Positions 1 to 10,523 of a stretch of DNA of 64,000 nucleotides are shown piece after piece (position 1 is the first letter of the stretch; each line of letters begins with the position of its first letter). The position numbers were made by a program, and so were the translations under genes. This DNA comes from Gigantopelta aegis. Its lineage: Eukaryota > Mollusca > Gastropoda > Neomphalida > Peltospiridae. Under the pieces are notes generated by a model. That model saw nothing but the letters and a program-made list of their open reading frames with translations, searched no databases and was not told where the DNA came from. The stretch is from assembly GCF_016097555.1 (NCBI RefSeq), contig NC_054702.1:108645227-108709226 (forward strand). The letters run 5' to 3'.

Positions 1-329
1 AAAGTAACTTTTGCTGGCCTGAATTCAAAAGAAGATGGGAATAACAAACAAAAATTTAGACATTAGGGGATCACACAAATGTCTTTTTTGTTTTTCGTAT
101 ATCTTGAAATCTTTATTAAAATAATAATATTAAAACTTTGATCGGTTCAGCAAAACCGGAACTGCCAGTGAATATCAGACCAACAACATCTTCAGTTCAG
201 TTAAAAGACGAGTCTGCTTGTATTTCGTATAAACTTTTTGCAATTGGCAAATTTGGCGATTGGCAGAGCTGGCCCTGTATAAAATACCATTTACATTTGT
301 TACTGAAATAAAAGTGAAAAATGCAGTAC

Positions 330-440
330 CTCTTTGTTTGAGTTCATGCTCCACAACACCAAAGTTATCATAGAATATGTAATAGATGTGAGAGTAGTTT
401 TCCTGGAAAAATTTCTTTGCCTCCAAAGTATCATAATTGT
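330..440 (-). CDS. RALGAPA1: RALGAPA-like internal exon (Ral GTPase-activating protein alpha subunit)
   Basis: The 111 nt minus-strand exon reads DTLEAKKFFQENYSHIYYIF followed by YDNFGVVEHELKQRG. This closely resembles the N-terminal segment of animal RALGAPA1/2 as I recall it (FFDQHFSHIYYVFFENF...LKQKG). RALGAPA with RALGAPB forms the complex that stimulates GTP hydrolysis on RalA/RalB; this segment belongs to the N-terminal helical region, not the C-terminal GAP domain. The exon is bounded by a pyrimidine-rich acceptor (ttatttcatttcag, ending at 441) and a GTACTG donor from 329. It starts with two bases and ends with one base of split codons. Neighbouring exons were not found: the next one lies to the left, probably outside the window, and earlier ones lie to the right within or beyond the repeats. 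The family call rests on recalled similarity. Confidence 0.62.
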
Positions 441-989
441 CTGAAATGAAATAATACAAATAAAATGCACATTGAGATAATCATAGCAACTCAACTTTAT
501 ACATACACAGGTATATTTAATAAGAAACAGAAACACTGTCGAGATTACAATTTTCAGAATTTAGGAGCCACCAGTCTCATTCAAAGACTTGGTAATACCA
601 AAGAAGCAAATTTTATGTCATACTATGAGTCATAGTAAGATAATGTTTTTATTTTTTTGTGAGACGATTTATTTTGTTAATATTGTGGAAATTATTTCGA
701 AAAGAAATTCAAAGCCTACATTTTTGGTAGGTTTAATATTTTCTGTTTGACCACTGATTTTGGAAACAATTTTGTTTGATGGTATGCACTCTGAGAACAT
801 GCTCTATAGAGCATAATGTACCAAGGGTCCTAGTAGGGGTGTAACGAATACACATGGTTGCGAATAAGATATATATCACAAATACGAGATGACGAATACA
901 AATATGTATTCACGTCCATAAAAACAAAAGTGAAACGTTTTGCAAAAATGAAGAACAGTATTTATTAATTATTATTTTTTAAACTAAAA
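441..989. other. non-coding stretch, probable RALGAPA intron
   Basis: AT-rich sequence with no convincing exon. A segment near 838-930 (gtgtaacgaatacacatggt...) has the look of a dispersed repeat, but no second copy was found here. Confidence 0.4.
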
Positions 990-1720
990 ACCCAGTTTTT
1001 GGCATATTTACAATCAAAAAACCTTTTCGCAAACAAAAAACCTCACAAAATCCATAATTCTGCCAAAATTGTATCCAACAAGGTTTTTTTTTATATACTT
1101 CATTGACAGTTTATCAATATTATATGATTTACAATTTACATGAAGCACAAACATTGTTGTCAGACCTAAACATATGCATACGTCCGTTTCCGCCTTGTTT
1201 GTAAAATGCAGAACAGGACTGATTTTAGGGTCCGACTATTTACCCCCAAGATACCCCAAAAATACACCCAAGACACGTATTGGACGAGCAGCTTTCAGGA
1301 TTGTACTATACGAAATAATGAACAGGTGTGTTTCGAACAATAGGTATTGCTTTACTGACGTTTTTTCTTTGGGAAAAAGTTTTTTGAGTGTAAATATACC
1401 AAAAACCTGCTTTACAATATTTACAATTAAAAAAAACATTTCCCAATCAAAAAACCTCACAAATGTGGGACAGAACAGATTTTAGAGTTTATGAAGCTCC
1501 AATCACAATTAACACGTGTGTTTCGAACAATAGCTATTGCTTTACTGACGTATTTTCTTTGGGAAAAAGTTTTTTGAGTGTAAATATATCAAAAACCCGC
1601 TTTACAATATTTACAATAAAAAAAAAACATTTCCCAATCAAAAACCCTCACAAAAACATTAATTATGCCAAAATCTTATCCAATAAGTTTTTTTTATATA
1701 CTTTGTCTGCTTACCTATAG
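990..1720. repeat. left inverted arm with tandem ~190 bp units
   Basis: This stretch is the reverse complement of 7040-8080. The outer part (about 1060-1330) is single copy and matches 7780-8060 inverted. The inner part holds about two units containing CGAACAATAGSTATTGCTTT and a stretch reading gaccctaaaattt-type exon-less sequence around 'aaaatctgttctgtccc' on the minus strand. A copy of the outer motif (tgccaaaat-tatccaa-aagttttttttatatactt) recurs at the inner end, 1668-1708. The ORFs across it are repeat sequence in several frames and are not genes. Confidence 0.8.
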
Positions 1721-2044
1721 TTCGAAAAACACTTTATGAAACATCAGAAGTGAATACACAGACGACCTACTCATTCGCCACCCATGACAGATCACACCGG
1801 AAAGATTAAAAATGTTTGTGATTTTAGAGTTTCTGAAAGATCAAATGTCAGTAGACCAACGACCTACTCATTCAAAAAGATTAAAAACAAAACAAAACAA
1901 CAAAGGATGTAGCTGAACTTTGTTACATGGTTACATCCTGCAGTTAGCTTGGTCGTTTTATAATATTCAGTCCCATATCCACTTTTATTCAAGTGCATAA
2001 AAGATACTAAAAGGTATATTAATCAGAATATTCAATTCCTTCAG
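1721..2044. other. no gene seen
   Basis: Contains a short doubled phrase (gaccaacgacctactcattc, near 1763 and 1853) and otherwise nothing recognisable. It ends in a pyrimidine-rich acceptor (caattccttcag) for the next exon. Confidence 0.4.
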
Positions 2045-2188
2045 TCACCATGAAATATCCATGTATTGTAAGTTTAAAAAGCGTCCGTGCAAACAGTAAG
2101 GCACTCGAATGTGATAGCTGTTGTCGATGGTGCCATATCAAGTGTGGCATTGACATCTCAGAGGAGCAGTATGAAGCCGCAAAGCGAG
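2045..2188 (+). CDS. PHD-finger-like exon
   Basis: A 144 nt exon between an acceptor (ttcaattccttcag, to 2044) and a donor (GTTAGT, from 2189). It reads T-MKYPCIVSLKSVRANSKAL then ECDSCCRWCHIKCGI and DISEEQYEAAKR. The pattern YPC...C..C..W.H..C followed by a helix with EQY is that of PHD zinc fingers, which bind histone tails or act as protein modules; similar single exons are frequent in multi-exon mollusc proteins and retroelement-derived genes. The canonical second cysteine of the first CxxC pair is Ser here (CIVS), so zinc binding at site 1 may be impaired. An ATG lies 5 nt inside the exon, but the acceptor suggests an internal exon. No partner exon was identified, so the host gene is unknown and it may be a relic. 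Confidence 0.55.
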
Positions 2189-2215
2189 GTTAGTTTTATT
2201 TAATGTTACATTTAA

Positions 2216-2566
2216 AGGGACATTCCTGAGTTTGCTGCAATTTTTAAGCCGTTATCGACTAACAGAGACTTTTTAACGATTGTAATTACATCTCAAATGC
2301 ATTTTTCCGCATAAAATATTCTAATGGTCGTTCTAATATTTGTACTTCATTTTATTTCCTAAAATATATTTTTTCGTACGTACGAAATTAATTGAAAAGA
2401 AAATTCAGTTTGGGCTTCTTACAAATATTAAGACGACCAGAAACACATTGAATATACAGACACTGATATTCTAAACAAAAAAAAATATTTAATATGTAAG
2501 TTTAATAGTAGAAATATTTTATTAGTCGGAAACATCTTACAATGCAGCAAACTCAGGAATGCCCCT
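2216..2566. mobile_element. TTAA-flanked palindromic MITE, copy 1
   Basis: 351 bp flanked by TTAA on both sides (2212-2215 and 2567-2570). The ends are inverted repeats starting AGGGACATTCCTGAGTTTGC, and the whole element is close to one long palindrome centred on a cgtacgtacg run near 2375-2387. Same family as 30285-30666 and 43931-44299. TTAA target sites are used by piggyBac and Kolobok elements; which one mobilised it cannot be told from this copy. Confidence 0.82.
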
Positions 2567-2660
2567 TTAATTGTAATTGGTTATCTATTGGTTTCCTTTT
2601 ACACTTTTCAACGTTTGAGGTTTTTGATATGTTCTTTATGTAAGCGCAAAAACCTCTTAA

Positions 2661-2873
2661 AGGGTCAGACCCTAGTTTTAACCCGTGAAAATTAACACTA
2701 AGTCTATTTAATCTACAAATCTGTAACACATTGAGATAAAGTTACAATTGAGTGAAACACGAATCTGTGACTTTGAAATTGGGAAATATCATGTAAAAAT
2801 ACACTAAAATTGAAAAAACGTCTATAATAGTCAAACATATGCCTTAATGTTTAAAAACTAGGGTATGTCCCTA
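2661..2873. mobile_element. second TTAA-flanked MITE type
   Basis: 213 bp between TTAA at 2657-2660 and TTAA at 2874-2877. Inverted ends read AGGGTCAGACCCTAGTTTTAA-like on the left and, inverted, TAGGGACATACCCTAGTTTT on the right. No ORF. The ends differ from the 2216 family apart from the leading AGGG. Confidence 0.65.
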
Positions 2874-2878
2874 TTAAA

Positions 2879-4597
2879 ATTGTAAAATTGTAAAATTATA
2901 TAAACGACCGCCGTATAGACTTGGCAACTGAAGGACGGGTATATACATGACAGATAATAAATATATTATTTCATGATGAAAATAACTGCGAATACGCTGA
3001 AATAAAATAATAAACAGTCGGAACACAAACTCACCATTTATAAACGATTGCAAATTATATTGACTGATTTGCAAAGTGTCAATTCGGTTTAATGTACCAC
3101 CCCCTTCCTCGATAAAATACCTGTATTAAGCGACCACAGTAAATTTTACTACTACCTAAAAGGAATACTTTAACAGCAATACGGTGCAGCAAACAACCGA
3201 TCTTCACACTTTCAAGAATACTAGGACCCATCCAATGCCGACATCTCTACCTTGACATTATCAATATATAACTATAAATATATAAACAATAAATATTTTT
3301 AAAAATATATATAATAATAATCCGTGTGCCCAAATGATGTCACATCCGTCACACTCATTAATATGTAAAATTATCCAAAAATACATTAAGGAATCGCCCT
3401 TATGTACGATTTAGTCTTTGCCGTAAATCCAGGAAATCATGTTTATTTTTATATTATTATATTATGTTATTTATTTAATATTTATTTAATTTTAATAACG
3501 GTCCTATCTCTAACAAAATAAAAAAAGTGTCTAATCTTTTATTTAGAATTACTGAATATTTGATATAATAAACAATTTTTTACCAAAATGTTTGTACTCG
3601 TCAAGTCTGTTTCCTTTGATGTCGAACGGTCAGACATACACAGATCGATGTATTCAGTGTGTGTTTTGGGAAAGGGGGTCTCAGGATAGAAACGGTTAAT
3701 TGACAACTTAACTGTACTTTAAAAAAAGTGCTTCACCTATTGTTTATTCAGTTAGTTTATTGTTTAATGTCTTGAAGCTTTGCGTGTCAATTTGAATACA
3801 CATGCCAGTTCAGGGCCGAAAGACATGTAGGCCATCTCAAGGGCTGAAGAAAAAAATTAGTTATTCGCATCAATAAATACCTAACTGCAGTTTTTGTTTA
3901 TTCCTTTGTTTTTGTTAATTTTGTAACCATCGCCGAGAGCACGCATGCAGATCGCCATCGCCGGAAAAGAACATGCAGTATTTAAATATACAAATTGCAG
4001 TTAAATGTACACTGAATAAAATTAGTTTACAATAATCATATTTGTTAGATAATTTTAGAAATGGTTTGGGGTAAATTATGAAAACTGATGGGTCACTTAA
4101 AAATTTTTTTTTAAATAAAAAATATATAAAAAGCTATTCAAACTAACATAAAGATTGCTATTTAAAGAAATAATGAGCTATATATATATAAAGCTCTAAA
4201 AAAATTATTTGGGAAAAAAGGAAGAAAGAAAAAACAACACCATCCATAAACATCCACCCACCCCCATATTTCTGTATGTTTGTTAATTTAATGTCATAGG
4301 CCATAGAAGTGGGGGTGGGTGTATGGGGTACTGGCTTCAATTTTAATTTTATTAAAAGGAAACATGTCAAGTGACCTATATTTGGCACCAACCATGTACA
4401 ATTAATTATAAACTGAATCACCTAAAAAAATATTTCTTTAAAAATTAATTACTTAAAATATCTCCATAAAAAAACCCCCCAGATACGAGCTCTTAGCGGA
4501 AATTGCCGATCTTTAATGAGCAGGGCAATCATGAGGTCCGTGACGTCAGTCCGTACCACTCATAAAGAATCTAAGACTTGCACAGCTTACCAAAACA
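2879..4597. other. AT-rich stretch, no gene seen
   Basis: Short ORFs only, none with recognisable domains, plus AT-rich runs around 3280-3500. Nothing supports a gene or element. Confidence 0.4.
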
Positions 4598-4761
4598 ATG
4601 AGTGTTCGTTCGCAAAACGTTTTGCCGTATCAATTTGAGCTGTTAGTAAATGAAGAAAGACACACATTTACTTACAACAGTGATACTGAAAAAAAAACGG
4701 ATAGCGAGTCGGAGGGTGGAGAAACCGATGGTGCTAGACCAGACCGGTCGACCAATTTACC
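4598..4761 (+). pseudogene. possible first exon of a P2X7-C-like domain protein, interrupted
   Basis: The ORF begins MSVRSQNVLPYQFELLVNEE, continues through an acidic stretch (DSESEGGETDGA) and ends RPDRSTNLPW. Many invertebrate proteins with the P2X7 C-terminal-like zinc domain begin with a PYQFEP motif, an acidic linker and R..NT.WC.CG.C. Here the reading frame meets a 149 bp MITE right after the Trp, so the expected Cys-rich part does not follow. Family assignment comes from recalled motif order only. It could also be an unrelated acidic ORF. Confidence 0.35.
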
Positions 4762-4910
4762 ATGGGCGTACATAGGATTTTGAAAAGGGGGGTTCCAAAA
4801 TAGATTGCAGAGATATTGGGCATATATTTCTATGTTGAGTAAATATAATAATGTCAGATATATTAAATTATAAAAAAAGCGAACCCCCCCCCCCCTTTAT
4901 GTACGCCCAT
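4762..4910. mobile_element. 149 bp MITE with perfect 13 bp terminal inverted repeats
   Basis: Starts ATGGGCGTACATA and ends TATGTACGCCCAT. Internally there is a G run near the left end and a C run of about 14 near the right end, so G/C homopolymers are part of the element. It lies directly against the acidic ORF at 4598-4761. Confidence 0.7.
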
Positions 4911-5841
4911 GTTTACAGCCCGGAGCCCTAATATAAATGTAGGACATTTTTTTTTTTTTATAGAAAATATCGCATTTTTCATGTTCGGGCTGTACATAAT
5001 GAAATCTGTATGCACAGTGTAAACAAACGCTCTAATTTACAAGGCGCTTCACTTTCATTAAAGTTAAACTGACTTGTAAAACAACATAAATGACTTGAGA
5101 GTATAATCAACTTTTTAACTAAATATATTTCAATTTGCATCAATAGAACGAAATGGGGTTATAGTATTTTTCTCTCTTAAAAAAAAGAAGCATATTATTA
5201 AGCTGTGATAATTTTCTTTTCTTTGGTACTATGTAATTGGTCAGTTTTGTAATTTTAGATGGTAAAGTCTACTTATTCAAGGGTTTTACAGCATTATTTA
5301 CAGTAATGAAGCAGGGCGGCTGATAATGTCCATTAACATTGTACTACAGTCGCGACAGGTTACGCCACAATACCCTGTGATCTGAAAAAACTGGCAAGTA
5401 TTTTGTACGTATGTCTAGACAGTGGTAATCACTTACCTGGTCGATACCCTGCAACATACACCTGCCAATCAGGAATCACATGTGCAGGCCACGGAAAGAA
5501 AGGACCAATTAACTAAAACAACACTCCGATTCTCAAGTCAGCCAGTTATTTTGACACCGACAGTAGTGGTTTATTTTGTATTGAACTTCGTGTTACTTTG
5601 GGGCTTCGGGCGATGAGGAACGTTTTTGTGACGTACTCCGCCCGAAGATTAAAATACATCGTACTGAGATGTATCCTCATGCCAAATCCTATGTTTGTAT
5701 ATGCCATATTTAATTAATTATTGACGTTTCCTTCTTCGGACGGTGAATACAGATTTTGTTATGTAGGCCTAACATGAAAAATCTCTTCCTTTAAAAAAAC
5801 CAAAAAAAATCTACATTTTTGTTTTAACATATATAAATACA
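4911..5841. other. no gene seen
   Basis: Only short unremarkable ORFs (for example one at 5422-5616). No element ends or domains recognised. Confidence 0.4.
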
Positions 5842-6120
5842 TCATGCTGAGGTGTAACTTTGTGCCAAATATGTACAATGTACTCCTCGGCATTCGCAAC
5901 CAAGTACTGTTTTTGTCTCTGGGTAACGTTCGGGCTCCGGGCTGTAAATACTAAAATAGGCTGACACCAAAGTACTATGCGGTGTTGGTGTCCAATCTTT
6001 TGTTTTGCAATAAAATACACGCGTCTTTCTTCGGACACAATCCTTTGAAAAACGGTAAAAAGACAATCCCGATCGTTTAAACTGTTTATTTTTACACCCA
6101 AAGGCTGTGCAGTACGGCAC
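5842..6120 (-). pseudogene. decayed THAP zinc-finger domain
   Basis: The frame opens with VPYCTAFGCKNKQFKRSGLS, continues FYRFSKDCVRRK and later KTKDWTPTPHSTLVSAYFS. THAP domains (DNA-binding C2CH fingers of THAP proteins and P-superfamily transposases) run C-x2-4-C, a conserved F.RFP/FPKD segment, a W, and C..HF. The first Cys pair and FYRFSKD segment are present. The usual C..HF reads V-S-A-Y-F, so the second zinc ligands are lost, and the conserved Trp region after the helix is changed. The first codon is GTG; a weak acceptor (cttttcag) lies about 15 nt upstream. It sits between the two inverted arms at 990-1720 and 7040-8080, which is why a link to a P-superfamily element is raised in the findings. 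Confidence 0.5.
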
Positions 6121-6344
6121 TGCTGGACTGAAAAGATTGTAAGCCCCTTACTCCATATATAAACACTTAACAACAATGGAAGAGTACAGCGGCTCTGACG
6201 TCACTTCCCTTTTTTTCCCGAACGTTCACGAATAAATATGCATAAATCGTACTTTGATACTGATTGGCGTAATTTCTTCATTTTAACCCTTATCCTGCCG
6301 CATTCTTTTTCCTAAATTTAAAGAATTTTCACCTGTTCTACATT

Positions 6345-7030
6345 TCTAGTAATTTTGTTAAAATCCATGGGCATTTTAACATGAAATTACACCCATATAT
6401 ACCATAATGATCCACCTACGTAATGATAGCATTTTGTAGATGGTTATTTTATTTATGTTACCATGGCAACAGCTGCAAATTTCAATATACAATTTTTTCA
6501 TTAATAATTAAGAAAACATGAATAAAACTACTATTTTTCTTTTAATTTAAGTGTATGCTGTGATTTATTAAGCATAGTGATTGATTTAAAGAAAAAATTA
6601 AGCAGACTGCCATTTTTTTTCAGAATAATAAGGTGCAATGCACATACTGTCATCAACGCTTTTATGTAAATTATGAAGATAATGTCCAACATTAACTATT
6701 ATACATTTTTAGTAATATTATTAAAATCAGTTGACATTTCAGCATGAAATTACACACATATATACTAAGAATACGTAACGCTAACATTTTATAGTCAGTT
6801 ATATTATTTATGTTACCATGGCAACACCTACAAATTTCAATATACCATATTTTCATTAATAATTATGAAAACTTTAATTAAAAACTAATATTTGTCTTTT
6901 AATTTAAGTCTATGCTGTGATTTATTAACCATACTGCTTGATGTAAAGAAAAAATTAAGTCAACAACCGCAGTTTTTCTGAAAAATAGAGTCAGATGCGC
7001 ATTCGGCTATCATCGCATTTTTATAAATTA
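6345..7030. repeat. tandem duplication, two ~340 bp units
   Basis: Units at about 6345-6685 and 6690-7030 share long blocks: tttatgttaccatggcaaca, atttcaatata, tctatgctgtgatttattaa-type sequence and aaagaaaaaattaag. Divergence is clearly visible, so the duplication is not recent. No coding potential. Confidence 0.75.
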
Positions 7031-7039
7031 TAAACCATG

Positions 7040-8080
7040 GCAACCATGATTGGAGCTTCATAAACTCTAAAATCTGTTCTGTCACGCATTTGTGAGGCTT
7101 TTTGATTGGGAAATGAGTTTTTTATTGTAAATATTGTAAAGCGGGTTTTTGGTATATTTACACTCAAAAAAACTTTTTCCCAAAGAAAAAACGTCAGTAA
7201 AGCAATACCTATTGTTCGAAACACACCTGTTAATTGAGATTGGAGCTTCATAAACTCTAAATTCTGTTCTGTCCCGCATTTGTGAGGTTTTTTGATTGGG
7301 AAATGTTTTTTTTTATTGTAAATATTGTAAAGCGGGTTTTTGGTATATTTACACTCAAAAAACATTTTCCCAAAGAAAAAACGTCACTAAAGCAATACCT
7401 ATTGTTCGAAACACACGTATTAATTTTGATTGGAGCTTCATAAACTCTAAAATCTGTTCTGTCCCGCTTTTGTGAGGTTTTTTGATTGGGAAATGGTTAT
7501 TTTTATTGTAAATATTGTAAAGCGGGTTTTTGGTATATTTATACTCAAAAAACTTTTTCCCAAAGAAAAAACGTCAGTAAAGCAATACCTATTGTTTGAA
7601 ACACACGTTAATTGTGATTGGAGCTTTATAAACTCTAAAATCTGTTCTGTCCCGCATTTGTGAGGTTTTTTTATTTGGAAATGGGTTTTTTATTGTAAAT
7701 ATTGTAAAGCTGGTTTTTGGTATATTTACACTAAAAAAACCCGTCACTAAAGCAATAGCTATTGTTCGAAACACACCTGTTCATTATTTCGTATAGTACA
7801 ATCCCGAAAGCTGCTCATCCAATACGTGTCTTGGGTGTATTTTTTGGGTATCTTGGTGGTAAATAGTCGGACGCTAAAATCAGTCCTGTTCCGCATTTTA
7901 CAAACAAGGCGGAAACGGACGTATGCATATGTTTAGGACTGACAACAATATTTGTGCTTCATATAAATTGTAAATCATATAATATTGATAAACTGTCAAT
8001 AAAGTATATAAATTTTTTTTATTGGATACGATTTTGGCAGAATTATGGTTTTTGTGAGGGTTTTTGGCATATTTTGGGTG
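7040..8080. repeat. right inverted arm with four tandem ~190 bp units
   Basis: Units begin near 7047, 7238, 7429 and 7616, each with gattggagcttcataaactc, a gaggttttttgattgggaaa segment and a GTCAGTAAAGCAATACCTAT-like segment. They are followed by an outer single-copy part (7780-8060) that mirrors 1060-1330. ORFs across the units are repeat-derived. Confidence 0.85.
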
Positions 8081-8610
8081 ACCCCTCCATTTACTACATA
8101 TCAACTCGAACTGCACAATAAATGCCAGTTATTGAATAGCAAATAGTAATGATTCAGTATTTGTCTACAGAGCTCATAGCTCTAGCAGCTAAATTTCATA
8201 TTGACAATGTGTTCCTTCTTTTCAGAACCTTTCAAGGCTTCAGTCATCGGAGTACCTTACAGGCTTACCAAGCACAGATCGCAAGTGCTTCAACCGAGTC
8301 ACGGAATCTTTCTTTGGATCTGCAACCTTCTGAGCTGATCTTTTCAAATCTCCATGACTGGTCGTCTTCCTGAACATAGACAGTGCCGAAGACATTTAGC
8401 TACTTGTCTATGTACAGCCGTTTTGCCATTTTGGGGCACTAAAGTTCACTGACAGATGAACATTTTTGCCTATTTACACAAATGGCGGTTCCTGCTTCTG
8501 ACGCGCATGCGTTTGATTCGCAAAGGGAAATAATTTAGAGATGACTGGAAAACACAATGTCATGAGTTTTAAAGCTGCAATCTCTAGTATGTCAGTAAGT
8601 TGATAACAGC
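8081..8610. other. no gene confidently seen
   Basis: An ORF at 8149-8373 and an acceptor-like ttctttcag at about 8216-8225 are present, but no family is recognised in any frame. Confidence 0.3.
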
Positions 8611-8624
8611 AAATCCGGTAGAAG

Positions 8625-9018
8625 TAAAGTTTGTTTTATTTAACGACGCTGCTAGAGCACATTGATTTTTTATCTTATCATCGGCTATTGGACGTCAAAC
8701 ATATGGTCATTCTGACACTGTTTTTAGAGGAAACCCGCTGTCGCCACATAGGCTACTCTTTTACGACAGGCAGTAAGGGATCTTTTAGTTGCGCTTCCCA
8801 CAGGCAGGATAGCACAAACCATGGCCTTTGTTGAACCAGTTATGGATCACTGGTCGGTGCAAGTGGTTTACACCTACCCATTGAGCCTTGCGGAGCACTC
8901 ACTCAGGGTTTGGAGTCGGTATCTCGATTAAAAATCCCATGCCTCGACTGGGATCCGAACCCAGTACCTACCAGCCTGTAGACCGATGGCCTGCCACGAC
9001 GCCACCGAGGCCGGTATT
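8625..9018 (-). mobile_element. full-length tRNA-derived SINE with 14 bp target site duplication
   Basis: On the minus strand the head reads ggcctcggtggcgtcgtggc followed by a B-box-like GGGTTCGGATCCCAG, then a body with 'aaagatccctta' and a tail gtcgttaaataaaacaaac. The direct repeat AAATCCGGTAGAAG flanks it exactly at 8611-8624 and 9019-9032. The intact flanks mark it as a comparatively clean insertion. The ORFs on both strands are incidental. Confidence 0.9.
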
Positions 9019-9169
9019 AAATCCGGTAGAAGGTGATGATGCAAAATTACCAACCGGGTGTTTCCATTCCGTTAATTTTTGTTTTCAATTTAATTTATTT
9101 TTGTGCTTTTTACTTAAAGTTCAAACATGCATAGACTTGGACAATAATTTGAGGCAAATTCACTTTAAG

Positions 9170-9300
9170 CACTGGTGTAGGAAGCGGGGGGGGGGGGGGG
9201 GGGTCAGGGGGCCACTGTTAAGTCAATATAAATTTTAATTGGCTTAATTTTTACCTTTTAGGGGTTTTTTTTAGGGGGGGGGGGGGGGGGGTCAGAATGA
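9170..9300. repeat. two long G tracts in a repeat
   Basis: Runs of about 18 G at 9186-9202 and 9276-9291, each followed by GTCAG; the second run looks like a decayed echo of the first. G-rich runs of this size can form G-quadruplexes and are also prone to sequencing-length error. Confidence 0.7.
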
Positions 9301-10523
9301 CCAAAATTACAAATTTGTTTCCTCTATGTGCCAAGAAACCTGCCCACTAAACCTGGGATTGATAAGTAGTCTTGGAACAGTCGAAAACATTTTAAAAATT
9401 ACGCACGACACATTTAGGCAAACGAATACGGATCGCAATAAAACACGAGCTTTTGACTCAAAATGATAATTGAAAAAATTACTAAGTTTTTATTCACATT
9501 TCATGAAATAGTCTTCTAGATTTTCTTTTTTTCACGAAGCATTTAGCCATCTAGGCCTACTTAATTTTAACTTTGTAGATCCGCTACTATGTGAATGTAA
9601 ATTAGTATGAATTATGGCTGCGTGAAACGTCTAAAATTTTGAATTACTCCTTGGGTATATTTCCCATAAAAAATTATGAACTCTGGAATATGATTTCTTG
9701 AGGTTAGCCCCAAGTTCAGCCAGCAAACGTTTCGCTAACGTTCGCGAAGTATTTGATCGGTTCCCGACATGGCCATTTCAGGCACGGCGGAAACAAGTAG
9801 ACATTGCATGGGTGAGGGGCTGACTGAGATCGAGGGCGCAAAGCAGTTTCTAGGGGGTTCGGGGGTATGCTCCCCCGTAAAAAATTTGAAAACTAGATGT
9901 CCTGACATGCAAAAGTCTGTGCCTTTCGAAATTTATTAAATTTCGTTATTTTTAAATAGACACTATCAAAATTTACATGCTACAGTGAAAGCGTTTCAGT
10001 ATACTAGTGAAATCAGGATATTTCGTCTTAATAAATTATCACAGTCACAGCGTTTATGCCATGAACACAGCATCTACGAATGTTATTCTTCTGTGAAGTG
10101 TTGGTTATTATTTCAAATCATCTTATCGGAACAAATGCAAAACACATTCCGCAAATTTCCATGTAAATATTATGAAATTATTAGTATTTTAAAAGAATGG
10201 ATTGTATTTAATATATAGTTATCTAAATAAGATACAGGCAATTTCAGTTCCATACCTTCAGCCCTGATAAACATTCTTTAAATATTTTAGAAAAAAAAGA
10301 TTTAACACCTAGAAAGTATCACTAATATAGGCCTAAAGGCATGCGTGTTTTAATTGCCGTTTGTTTAGTATCATCCAGAGGCATTAAATGTTACTGTATT
10401 AGTTAATTTCTCTAATGGCTGATTGCGTTACGGGTGGTGTCGCTCTAGTGGTGTCGTTAAACAAAAACACTTTAACTTTAACAGTCAGAATAAAAAGAAT
10501 GACTGGGTCCGCCATTCAGCTCT
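9301..10523. other. no gene seen
   Basis: Contains a phrase (tttctagggggttcgggggt, about 9848-9867) typical of dispersed repeats, and a SINE tail fragment at about 10436-10475 (ctagtggtgtcgttaaacaa). The ORF at 9985-10218 has no recognisable domain. Confidence 0.4.

Noticed and set aside
5422-5616. Small gene
   Set aside because: No start context, domain or splice support.
7021-7774. Protein-coding ORFs of 61-114 codons in the right arm
   Set aside because: They repeat with the ~190 bp unit and are open in several frames, with no domain.
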